From NCBI RefSeq assembly GCF_016545825.1, contig NC_052622.1, positions 5,895,001 through 5,959,000 on the forward strand: DNA of 64,000 nt, read 5' to 3'. Source of the stretch: Eucalyptus grandis. Its lineage: Eukaryota > Streptophyta > Magnoliopsida > Myrtales > Myrtaceae. Below are positions 35,705 through 46,311 of the stretch, in pieces; position 1 is the stretch's first letter; each line of letters starts with the position of its first letter. A program made the position numbers and the translations under genes. The notes under the pieces are model-generated. The model was not told where the DNA came from, made no database searches, and worked only from the letters and a program-made list of their open reading frames with translations.

Positions 35705-36160
35705 TGATCTTATCTAGGAACTTTATCCCAATGACAAAGTAATAGTTGTCAAGGGGAATTACCTCTAGAGTCTCCTTGCTCTTCCATGACCCGAGTTGTA
35801 GCTCCACGTCCCTCGCGACAACAATTGTAGGGACTTCCTTGGAGTTTATCGTCTTGAGCCAACCGGCTCCTTTCTCAACCCGTAGGTTAAGTCTTTTTGC
35901 AGCTTGCTCCGATATGAAGAGGTCAGAGGCTCCCGTGTCCACGAGCGCACTCATTGTGGACTCTCCGATCTTCAAATCCGCAAACATCAAGCCCTTGGGC
36001 TCCTTCGCCTTCTTGGACTTGATGGTGCTAAGGAGGTGCAGCGAACCCAACCGTGTTTCCTCCCTAGGCTCATCCTCCTTACACAGGACGACCAGCTTGG
36101 CCTTATTCGAGCAATCCCACGCCATGTGCGGACCATCACTAAAAAAATAAAAAAAAAAAG
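35628..36160 (-). pseudogene. Gypsy protease region
   Basis: Contains ALVDTGASDLFIS, the retropepsin-like active-site motif (DTGA), followed by the usual flap-like and VIGIKFLD (parent form 'ILGMDFL') segments. It lies just after the gag knuckle. The reading frame is the longest intact part of the element. Confidence 0.85.
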
Positions 36161-37271
36161 CACTTGTACGAGCGTACCTTCCTTTGTCCACCTCCGCTCG
36201 ACTTAGCATGAGTCCTGTGAGGGTTAGCCGGTGGTCTACCTCCGGTCGGGCGGTTGTATCTCCCCCAATCTCCTCCACCAATGGCTTTGTCCCTCGGACG
36301 AGTGTCCAATCGGGATGTGGAGGGCGCCTTGTACTCCACGAGCGACTCGGCTACGGTCATGGCCGTAATGAGATCTCCCACGTTGTACCACTTCAACTCT
36401 TGCTTTGTCAATGGCTTGAGACCGCCCATGAACTGGTGAAACATCTCAACTTCATTCATCGAGGGGATTTGGAGCAGCAACTCCGAAAACTGCTTGATGT
36501 AGTCGCACACACCACCCTTTTGCTCAAGACGCTTCAGCTCATCACAAGCTTCTTCCTCCGCATAAGCGAGAAAGTAGTTTCGTCGGAACTCCTCGACGAA
36601 ACCACCCCAAGTCGTGATAGGATTCCCACACCTATCATCCGACCGACGACGCCACCACAACAATGCACTATCAGCTAAATACATCGAAGTAGTGTTTACC
36701 TATGTTTGGTCGTCGTTGATTCCCATGGCTTGGAAGTATCGCTCCATGTATCACAGAAAGTTGTCCACATCCTTGGCCACCCGCGAGCTCTGGAACTCCT
36801 TTGGCTTCGGCGTGTCCACTCATGGACCTTGCACCGTGATCACTTTGTTCACGCGTGTAGCTTGTGCTTCAACGAGCTTACCCGTAAGCTCCACTATCTC
36901 CGCACACATGGCCGCCATCATGGCCTCCAAGGATTCACACCGTTGTGTGAGTTCCTCCTGTAGGATCCCCAGCAACTCGTGGCGGAGTTCTCCCATACCG
37001 GTCTTGAGCTCTTGCACTTCCGCAACCAGCTCCTCCCTTCCGTCGTCAACTCCGTCCACAGTTTGGGTCAGGTCGTCGACCAATCCTTGGACATCGGTGA
37101 CGAACAACTCTAGCTTCGCCATGCGATGTGCAAGATCCCCCGTAGGCTCCCTTGAACTTGAGACACCACGATTCTTCTTCCCCTTGACAACGCCCTTCTC
37201 GGCGTTCCGCCCACAATCAGCGCAGTCACCACCCATGGCAAGCGCCTTATCAGATCGTGGATCAGCCATTA
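36139..37271 (-). pseudogene. Gypsy gag
   Basis: A start at 37271-37269 (MADPRSDK) is followed by a coiled-coil-like stretch (LVDDLTQTVDGVDD onward), then the gag core (YLADSALLWWRRR, FVEEFRRNYF, LKRLEQKGGVCDYIKQFSEL, FMGGLKPLTKQEL). At 36139-36161 a poly(A)/T run replaces the first half of the expected CCHC knuckle, leaving only DGPHMAWDC. A stop between 36.82 and 36.69 kb breaks the frame. Confidence 0.85.
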
Positions 37272-37290
37272 TACTTGTGCTTGGATCAAA

Positions 37291-37307
37291 ATCAACTCTA
37301 ATACCAC
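37291..37307 (-). other. Gypsy primer-binding site
   Basis: The minus strand reads TGGTATTAGAGTTGAT, two bases inside the 5' LTR. It closely matches the initiator-tRNA-Met site TGGTATCAGAGC. Confidence 0.8.
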
Positions 37308-37308
37308 T

Positions 37309-37729
37309 TGTCACGGGCCGATTGATCAACTCTCAATCACACGTAGGCTAACCCGTGCAACCTTAAGATTTTACCCCTAAGTAGCTTTTCAACACTCAAC
37401 TCACAAAAATTGTATGTAGAGAGAGAAGCTATGGTTTTTGTATTGCTTGTGAATGAATTACAATGAGGGATGAAACCCTTTTATATACAAGTATAAGGAA
37501 AACCGTATCCGTAAATCTCCCTTAGATCTAACAGTGGAGATTGCTCCTCCCAACTACCCGCATTAATTACCAACTACCAGCTACTCGCATTTATAACATA
37601 TGTGTACAAATACAGTATGGCCCATCCCCAGAAGAATACTCTAGTCTTGGGGAAATAAGCCGAGAGTTTGAAGGTGTCACGCCTGTGCCATGGAAACCTA
37701 TTGGACATGCTTTCTTTCGAGCCGTGACA
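37309..37729 (-). repeat. Gypsy 5' LTR
   Basis: Starts TGTCACGGGCC and ends GCCGTGACA on the plus strand, 421 bp. It is the promoter-side LTR of the minus-strand element. Confidence 0.9.
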
Positions 37730-37944
37730 CATGTATGCCACTACTCATATTCTTCTGACAAAACTTGTACAAAGTAGCTTCCTACTTTTCTATTTCCTCG
37801 TGAGTTTTTTTTTTTTTTTTTTTTTTTCATACTTCTTTTCCTTCAATTCTTTTCCACATTCTTCATCCCTTCCGCGGCTGTCCTATATGATGTTGCCTTT
37901 TGAACAACTTCAATTTTTTCTCCTCCATAGTCGACACTTAGTTA

Positions 37945-38165
37945 CTTGATATGTATTCCATATTTGCTAAATTAAGTCCCAAAACTTTAGACGTAATTGT
38001 GATTTCTTATGCCACCGAATCATTTCATGAAGTATATATTCACTATAAGAAAAGCATCTTATATGGTAATGAATTTTTTGCATGGCATCATCTTCGATCT
38101 TGTCATGAACAAGTAAGTCATTTGTCATGCAAATCTGAAAAAAATTCTTATATGAATTTGCAATA
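37945..38165 (-). repeat. Inverted copy of an LRK10L upstream segment
   Basis: Its reverse complement (AATTACGTCTAAAGTTT, then AATTTAGCAAATAT-GAATAC) matches 25680-25895, upstream of LRK10L copy 2. Unit 1 has the kinase relic plus other sequence at this position, so this piece replaced or follows a deletion specific to unit 2. Confidence 0.65.
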
Positions 38166-38422
38166 GTTGACGGGAACAAAGCCATTCCTCTTAACTACTG
38201 ACAAGCTAAATTTGTCGGATCAACAAAATAAAAATAAATAAAGAAAGAAAGAACGACAAAACATTCCCATCACGTAACGATGAAGAAATCGCGCATTGAT
38301 CGATCTTCTTTTTCTCCATGCACGAATGAAACGCAAAATAAGCGGATTCACCATGTAATTCGTGAACCTTAACATGATTTACGTTTCTTGTTTCCTGGGC
38401 GTCGTGCTCTTGATGTGGAGCA

Positions 38423-40885
38423 ATAAGTCTCCCCGTCTTCTCTCCACCGTCCGATATCAAAGCTCTGTCCTTCCCCAGGAAGCCTCTACCCGCTCGCCTC
38501 TCGACCGCCGCCTGATCACCCCACCACCACGGCGGCGACCTCCCTGGAGCAATCTCCCACCTCGACCTCTAGTCTCGTGATGGGTCCCATCCCGGCCTCG
38601 TCACCTTCTCTCTCCTCCTCAAGTCCTGCATTCGCTCCCGAGTGTTCGCGCTCGGGAGGCGCGTCCATCAAGCGCTGTGGCTCGCCCCCAGCTCGAGCCC
38701 GACTCGGTGATTCTCAACTCGCTCGTCAGTCTCTACTCAAAATCCAATGACTGGGCCGAGGCCGTGGCGAAGGGGATATTTGTTATTTATGGACGTGGGT
38801 AGTAAAAGGGACTTGGTTTCTTGCCAATAATCACATGGGAGTTTGAAGCGGTCGATGCTTTCCTTCATATGCTTGAAGATGGTTTATTTTTCCCTGACGG
38901 TTATTGTTTCCCGGTGGTTATCGGGGCTTGTTCGGTTCCGGAGAATGCATCGATTGGCGGTACAATTTTCGGGTTTATAATCAAAAGTGGCTGCGTTGAT
39001 TCTGATGCGCGTGTTGGGTGTGCATTTTAATTGACACGTTTGCAAAGGTAGCGCTGATTTTGTTTCAGCTCGTAAGGTGTTCGAGAAAAGGCCCGAGAGG
39101 AATGTGGTGGCCTGGACTTTGAGGATGAAAAGATGTACTCAGTTGGGTTGTCCAAATAAAAGCCATTGATTTGTTTCTGGATATGCTTGTCGGTGGAACT
39201 GTGGCATATAGATCTACACTCAATGCTGTTTTGTCGGCATGTTCGGAGTTGGAGTTACCATTGCTGGGGGTGCAGTTGCATTCATGGGTTATACAGTCTG
39301 GATTGGCTTTGGATGTCTGTGTTGGATGCAGCTTGGCAGACATGTACGTGAAGTTTGTAGCTGGTGGATCGCTTCATGATTCGAGAAAGGTGTTTGATCA
39401 GATGCAAGATAATAGCATGATGTCTTAAACAGTGATAATCATGGGGTATGCACAAACTGAAGAGAACGAGGAGTATCAAACTCTGTTTCGGAAATGATAA
39501 AAGGTCCAAGTGAGGCCAAACCATTTTGCATTTGCTAGTGTTCATAAGGCATGTGGAAGTACTCGTGATGTTGATATGGGGATACAAATATATGCGCTAG
39601 CTATAAAATTGGGCTTTGCCGGTGATACTTGCGTGGATAATTCTCTCATTAGCATGAATTCTTGGTCAGGCCACATGGAAGATACTCAGAGAGCTTTTGA
39701 TGTGCTATTTGAAAAGAATTTGATTTCTTCTAGTACCTTTGTGGATGCCTATGCCAAAAGTTTGGAGTCTGATCAAGCCTTTGAACTACTGCATGAGATT
39801 GAGAGAGGAATCGGAACAAGTGCTTTTACATTTGCCAGCCTTTTAAGTGGAGCTGCCTGTATCAGCGCTATTGGTAAGGGGAGGCAAATCCACACGAGGA
39901 TGGTAAAATCAGGGCTGGACTCAAATCAAGTCATTTCCAATGCTTTGGCACCATGTATTCAGGGTGTGGAGAGAGAGAACATTAGAGCTTGGACTACAAT
40001 GATCACTGGTTTCCCAAAACATGGATTTGTGGCGAGAACTCTGGAAACATTCTGTAAAATGCTTGAGGCTGGTGTGAGGCAAAATGTGATCACCTGTGTT
40101 GCTGTTTTAGCCTATTGTAGCTCTGTGGGTTTGATTTCTGATGAATAAAAACACTTTAGAAACATGGAATCTTGCCTAGAATTGGACACTATGCATGCAC
40201 GGTGGACTTATTGGGCAGATCAGGATCCCTTGTTGATGCTCTTCAGTTTATAAATTCAATGCTTTTTAGGGCTGATGCACTGGTCTGGCCTACACTTCTT
40301 GGAGCTCGTTGAGTTCACGGCAATGTTGAACTTGCAAAACAAGCTGTGATAATGAGTTTTTAGCAGGAACTAGCCAACCCTGCTTCTTATGTTTTGCTAT
40401 CGAATATGTGTGCCTCAGCTGGTCTATGGGAAGATGCTGCAGCAATCAGAAACAAGATGAAACTGAAATATCTTACAAGCTGGTTATGGCTGGAGTCAAA
40501 AGAAAAATATAGTTAACAAGTTCTATGTGGGAGACACTTCACACCCAAAAGCAAGGCAGATTAATGACGCACTGGACTGATTGGCTAGTAGAATAAAGAA
40601 ACTTGGTTATGTTCTGAATACTGAATTTGTTCTTAATGATACGGAGGAGGGATAAAAGGAACAACATTTGCTCCAGCACCCTCTAAAAATTGCTGTTGTT
40701 TTTGGCCTAATAAGCACCTCCGGTCCAAAATCTATCAGGGTGTTTAAGAATCTCCACATTTGCAGAGATTGTCATTCTGTGATCAAGTATATCTCCATGG
40801 AAACCAGAGATCTATAGTAGTAAGGGATGCAAACCAGTTCCATCATTTTATGGAGGGGACATGCTCATCCAATGACTACTGGTGA
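38423..40885 (+). pseudogene. EMB2261-like: EMB2261-like PPR-DYW pseudogene B
   Basis: Same family and order as pseudogene A, and the longest of the three. The start codon of A is ATA here (38423-38425). Readable parts are LLKSCIRSRVFALGRRVHQAL, FEAVDAFLHMLEDG, VPENASIGG, ARKVFEKRPERNVVAWTL, SRKVFDQMQDNSMMS then a stop, GFAGDTCVDNSLISM, EKNLISSSTFVDAYAKS, AFTFASLLSGAAC and the C-terminal CSSNDYW with TGA at 40883-40885 (the usual CSC is CSS). Numerous stops and frameshifts occur, including the VGCAF stop and the 26-bp WNSMIS deletion shared with A. Confidence 0.85.
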
Positions 40886-43800
40886 CGATGCTTCTTAACT
40901 TGTCTAATTCATTCTGTAAATCAAATCTCTGTTTTAGATTTTTCACCCTTGTTCCCATGTTACTTGAACCGGGTTTCTATCATTTCCCTAGCGAGCCCAA
41001 CAATGTAAATATCATGTTTTCAAATGTATATGGAGTTTGTACTCCTATTGTCTAAATACCAAGCAGAAGACCTCAAAATGGATCTTGCTAACTTTCAGCA
41101 AATGATTAAAGAAATCTAAAACAGTCACGCTTTTGCCTTTAGATTTTCCTGCAGTGTGCAGTTTTCGGATACTAGATATTTATGTTCGGTTCTATTGCTA
41201 GCTTTCCCAATATGCAGTCCCGATGCCCCATAATTCATTCATTGGTTGAAAATTCTGTGATTTTGTTAGTCTACATTTTCAGACGTGGCGATTTCTTTTG
41301 CTTTTTTATCTTCAAGTTCAACTATGCCATCATGCCGTATGTTGCTACAACATTTCCCAGACTGTTGCAGATGGATAATTTCAGAAAAGCAGTGATTGAG
41401 AAGAAGCACGAGTAACTTTCGTGTGCAAACAATGGTTTAAAACCGAGAGGCGTGATCCTTGAGAGGTTCATGCGGGGATCAACCATTTGGAAGTATTGCA
41501 TCTGCTTGTCAGGGAAAAAACTGTTTTCCGTCAAATGAGGCATCGTCCCTGATGTACATATTAGCTCCATATTGTTCCTCCGCAAGGTTTCTATTATACA
41601 GCATCGTACTTGTCAGAGCAGAGAACCAACGGCTACTCGTTACTGGTTTCCCCTCAGCAAATGACGGCATATAATCCAAAGGTGTTCGAATAAAATGCGC
41701 ACTGTAACTGTCATGTTGTTATATTCATGTCCTCTGAAGCAAGAATTGACCAGGCAAACAAAGTTATGCCATGCCTAATTCCATAAGCTGACAAAAAGCC
41801 ACTTGCCTTCTCGAGCAATGCATGTGTTTAAACTAGTGTAGATGACAGAATTCACAAAGGTAAATATTGTGCACAACCAGGTAATTTGAATTAAGAATAT
41901 TACGAAGTAGGTCAATAGCTCTTAGATAAATTGAGTTTCTTACTGATTCTCAAGGTTCTTCACGCTCACTGGAGAATCAACCTGATGAGAAAGACAAGTC
42001 GTTGTGACAGGAGGTTGAGGAGCTGGCTCTTGCAATTCCATTCAGCTCCATTGACATTTTTTGCTCCGCTGCACTATAAAAGGACTACGAGAACAATTGA
42101 AACGTCACATGACAAAGTGTTCAAAGTAGGACAACCAAACCCGTCTAATGGACGGCAGAATTCATAAGCTGAACTTCAAGGTCTACATAAACTGACTTCC
42201 AGAAGCAAACAATAACAAACAGATTACCTCACTTAGGAGGGGACTTGACGAGAGGTTCATGGAGCTGGAAGAGATTCATCGAAAAATGTCTCCAAGTCAA
42301 GGGTGGGTAAACGACAATTTGGGCATAAATTGCGTATCTTTTCCTCTTGCGGAGGAACTAATCATTGACACAACGATGTACTTAATTTGAGGTCATATGA
42401 CACGGATTGCTCAGTGTAATCGTGAATTTTCTCCATCACATAATTCTATGCAAGATCTCTTTGCTTTGCTCCATATCGAGCAAGCTACAGTGCTAGATAC
42501 AAAGTATCTCTGCTTATTCTTTAAATCTGCAACATTTTCGCCTCTGCTCTGTGGAAAAAAACCGGCTCTCGCTGGATTTTCCTGTTCATATAATGTCGAG
42601 AGCATTGGCATTCTCTACTCAGTTTTATGGTTTCTTTACATATTTCTGTAGTTGTTCCAATAAAGATAGTGTCAATTGACGTTAATTCAAAATTTTACAT
42701 GGTTACCATAGTAACAGGCGAAGCACTTTCGCAATAATTGATATTCATTGTCAGGAAGCCTCGAGGAAAACATTTCTTTACAATGGCCACTTGAGAATTT
42801 ATCTAAAGATGATAAAACGAAATGCTCGGTGAAAGGATATATATAAAGGTTCCAAGCTAACCTTCTCAACGGTTCGTTTATGATATCAAGTTTAGCATAA
42901 ACTTTAATAGAAAGATTGGCTAAAACATCTCTCCAAACTATCTGCGGTAACAATACTCAGGTTGATACTAGATATGAATTTCATCTTTTTTGGAGATAGA
43001 GATCTTCCAATAAGTTTAGGACTTTGCCTATTCAAGTTGTCATCAGAATTGGGAAGGAAAAGACAACGGTGCTACATATTAACGATATCTATATGCAGTA
43101 TCTCTGTTTTACTAAAATTCTAATGATTACGAGATTAATCCATTTTAAGTATCTACTTAAGAGGGTGCGAGTGGTGATGACAACTCCTGATCACGCAGCT
43201 CTTAACGTCGAATTCATCTTGTCAGTCACGCATTGGCTCTGAAAAGAATAGTTAACCATTTGAAGGCAATAGGACATGAGATGCTAAACACAAGAAAATT
43301 CCAGATGCTACAAAACAATTCATGTAAAGGTGATGTTGACTCTTCTGTGTCTTGGGGTCTTGTCGAATCAAAGGATGCCTACCATTATTTTCGTCATCCT
43401 GTGCTTTCACGGAATTGCACGTTCTTTGCTTACTTGCAAGTTCTTGAACGTGAAATATTGAATAGAGCAATAATTTCGTGTCTCGTTGGATAAATCTACC
43501 GATTTGCTCAATTGGGCAGAAAGAAATATTGACAATGGAAAAAATTCTCCTTCTCTGCAATGATTTCTTATTTGTTTTCGACACTCAAATAAATTAAAAT
43601 TACGATATAATTATGATACAATAATCTGTAGAAATATGACTATCGTAGACTGAAATACAATGAGAATTCTTATGCAATCAGAGTAGAGAATAGGCTAGCA
43701 TAAGGACTCAATAAATGGGTATAAGAGCCTAACCATTGGAACAATCCAATCGAGCTAAACAGCTTATTGTATTTCTTCCCCTGTTGCAATCAAACATAAT

Positions 43801-44270
43801 AGACCTTTACTTGGTCCCAAAGCAAAATCTAATGGACGAAAGAGAGGGCAAAAATAGATTTTTTTTTAAAAATGGAAAAGTTGAGAGAACATTAATAAAG
43901 TAAATGAGGCCTACCAGTTTTAATTGATTAAGGGGCTCAATAAACGCCGAAAGTCTCAACATCCTGAACTTAAAGATTTGTTACGTCCAGCGTGGCTTTG
44001 CCAAGCCGAGGATTGTAAGCATCGACATGGTTGACTTGGGATTGACTTGTGTTGCCCCTCAAACTGCATTTGTTATCGAATGTCCGAGCTTCGGCGGATT
44101 GTCTATCGTGTCCTGGGCACGATGCTCCTAGTGATAAACACTCACGATTTGTGATGGACTTCAGCAAATCAATATAAAGCCGACAAAAAGAATAGACTTC
44201 ATCACATTTGAAACGGTTCACCACTAGGGCCACCACGCCTCAGAGCATAAAAAAGATGCTCAAAACTTGA
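40886..44270. repeat. Duplicated non-coding tail, copy 1
   Basis: About 3.4 kb that matches 46312-50760 in collinear order, for example the GGTTCTTCA-GCTCACTGGAGAAT segment at 41953 against 47430 and the ATCTAATGGACGAA segment at 43828 against 50230. No open frame shows recognisable protein content, and the frames of the two copies do not agree. It is therefore non-coding sequence downstream of PPR copies B and C. Confidence 0.7.
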
Positions 44271-44339
44271 ACGCGCTTGGGAGTCGAGTTCGAGTTGACT
44301 CAACTTGCTAATACCAGTTAATCATCTATTAATTGTACG

Positions 44340-46311
44340 TCCATGAACGAGTATTCGCACTTGGGAGGCGCGTCCAGGCTGAGGCGGAGAGGATATATAT
44401 GGACGTGGGTAGTAAAAGGGACTTGGTTTCCTGGAATTCTATGATCTCTTGTTATGCCAGTAATCACATGGGAGTTCGAAGGGGTCGATAATTTTCGTTC
44501 ACATGCTTGAAGATGGTTTTTTCCCTAATAATTATTGTGTTGCAGAGGTTATTTAGGCTTGTCCGGTTCCGAGAATGCATCAATTGGGGATATAGTTTTT
44601 GGGTTTATAATCAAAACCTGCTATGCTGATTCTGAGGGGTTTGTTGGGTGTGCATTAATTAGCATGTTTACAACCGGTAGTAGTGATTTGGTTTCAGCTC
44701 GTAAGGTGTTCAAGAAATTGCCTCGGAGGAGTGTGGTTGCTTGGACTTTGATGATGACAAGATATACTCTGTTGGGCTGTCCCAAGAAAGCTGTTGATTT
44801 GTTTCTGGATGTGCTTGAGAGTGGGCCTGGCCAGATAGATCTACACTCACAGCTGTTTTGTTGGCATGTCTGGAGTTGGAGTTACAATCGCTGGGGGGGA
44901 TGCAGTGGCATTGCTGGGTTTTATGGTCTGGATTGGCCTAGGATGTCTGAGTTAAATGCAGCTAGGTGGACATGTGCACGAAGTGTATAGCTAGTAGATC
45001 GCTTCATGATTTAAGAAAGGTGTTTAATTGGGTGCAAGATCGTAACGTGATGTCTTGAACTGCAATAATTAGAGGATATGCGCAAACTGAAGACAATGGG
45101 GAGGCTATCAAACTCTTTTCGGAAATGATAAAAGGTCCGGTGAGGCCAAACCATTTCACATTTGCTAGTGTTCTCAAGGCATGTGGAAGTACTTGCGATG
45201 TGGATATGGGGATACAAATAAACGAGCTAGCTACAAATTGGGCTTTGCCGGCGATACTTGCATGACCAATTCTCTTATTAGCATTTATTCTCGGCCAGGT
45301 CACAGGAAAGACGCTCAGAGAACTTTTGATGCACTATTTGAAAAGAATTTAATTTCTTTTAACACCCTTGTGGATGCCTATGCCAAGAGCTTGGAGTCCA
45401 ACGAAGCCTTTGAATTACTACATGAGATTGAGGAGAGTGGAATCGGAATGAGTGCTTTTACATTTGCCAACCTCCCTATTGGTAAAGGGAGCAAATCCAT
45501 GCGAGACGGTAAAATCAGGGCTGGACTCAAATCAGTGCATTTCCAATGCTTTGATCACTATGTATCTAAGGTGTGGAAACCTAGAAGTTGCTTTTCGAGT
45601 TTCTGTGAGACGAGAATTGACCACTATGCATGCGTGGTGGCCTACATGGGCAGATCAGGATCCTTTGCTGACCCCCTTCAGTTTATAAATTCACTGCCTT
45701 TCATGGCTGATTCACTGGTCAGGTCTGGCGTACATTTCTTGGAGCTTGCCAAGTTCACGGCAATGTTGAACTTGCAAACAAGCTGCAGCAATGTATTTTT
45801 AGCAGGATCCAGACTACCCTGCTGCTTATGTTTTGCTATCAAATAAGGAGGCTTGGCTGGTCTTGGGAAGATGCAGCAGAAATTAGAAAGAAGATGAAAC
45901 TTGAATTTGTTACAAAAGAAGCTGATTGTAGCTGGATTCAAGTGAAAAATAAAGTTCACAAGTTCTATGTGGGTGACACTTCACACCCAAAGGTACAGGA
46001 GATCTATGACGAACTGGACCAATTGGCTAGTTGAATAAAGAAACTGGGTAATGTTCTGAATATCGAATTTGTTCTTCGTGATGTGGAAAAAGGACAAAAG
46101 GAACAATGTTTGATCCAGCACAGTGAAAAAATTGCTGTTGTTTTTGGCCTTATAAGTACTTCCAGTCCAAAATCTGTCAGGGTGTTTAAGAATCTCCACA
46201 TTTGTGGAGATTGTAATTCTGCAATCTAATATATCTCCATGGCAACCAGAAGATCTGTAGTCATAAGGGATGCAACTTACAGACTAAACTTGCTCATACA
46301 ATGACTACTGA
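44340..46311 (+). pseudogene. EMB2261-like: EMB2261-like PPR-DYW pseudogene C
   Basis: Begins mid-gene (VFALGRRV-like text at about 44347), so the transit region and first repeats are missing. It retains KRDLVSWNSMISCYASNHM and VGCALISMFT, which A and B have lost. Further landmarks are ARKVFKKLPRRSVVAWTLMMTR, YAQTEDNGEAIKLFSEMI, EKNLISFNTLVDAYAKSLES, EADCSWIQVKNKVHKFYVGD and [16 protein letters not shown] text. It has a deletion near 45600 that fuses two distant repeats. The terminal DYW reads NDY then TGA (46309-46311), so the last Trp is lost. It is non-functional. Confidence 0.85.

Larger units (their letters stand above)
32202..37729 (-). mobile_element. Ty3/gypsy chromovirus retrotransposon, decayed
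   Basis: A 5.5-kb element on the minus strand with LTRs at both ends (TG..CA) and the flanking tetramer CATG on both sides (32198-32201, 37730-37733), probably the remains of a 5-bp target site. Reading from 37.3 kb downwards: PBS, gag, protease, reverse transcriptase, RNase H, integrase, chromodomain, polypurine tract. Integrase after RT places it in Ty3/gypsy, and the C-terminal chromodomain marks a chromovirus. Many stops and frameshifts make it inactive. The LTRs look more divergent by eye than those of the copia element. It sits inside the relic intron of unit 2. Unit 1 at about 6270 is the empty site. Confidence 0.92.

Noticed and set aside
41931..42167. Open frames in the 41-43.6 kb and 47-49 kb tails
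   Set aside because: The paralogous copies do not keep the same frames, so the sequence is non-coding.
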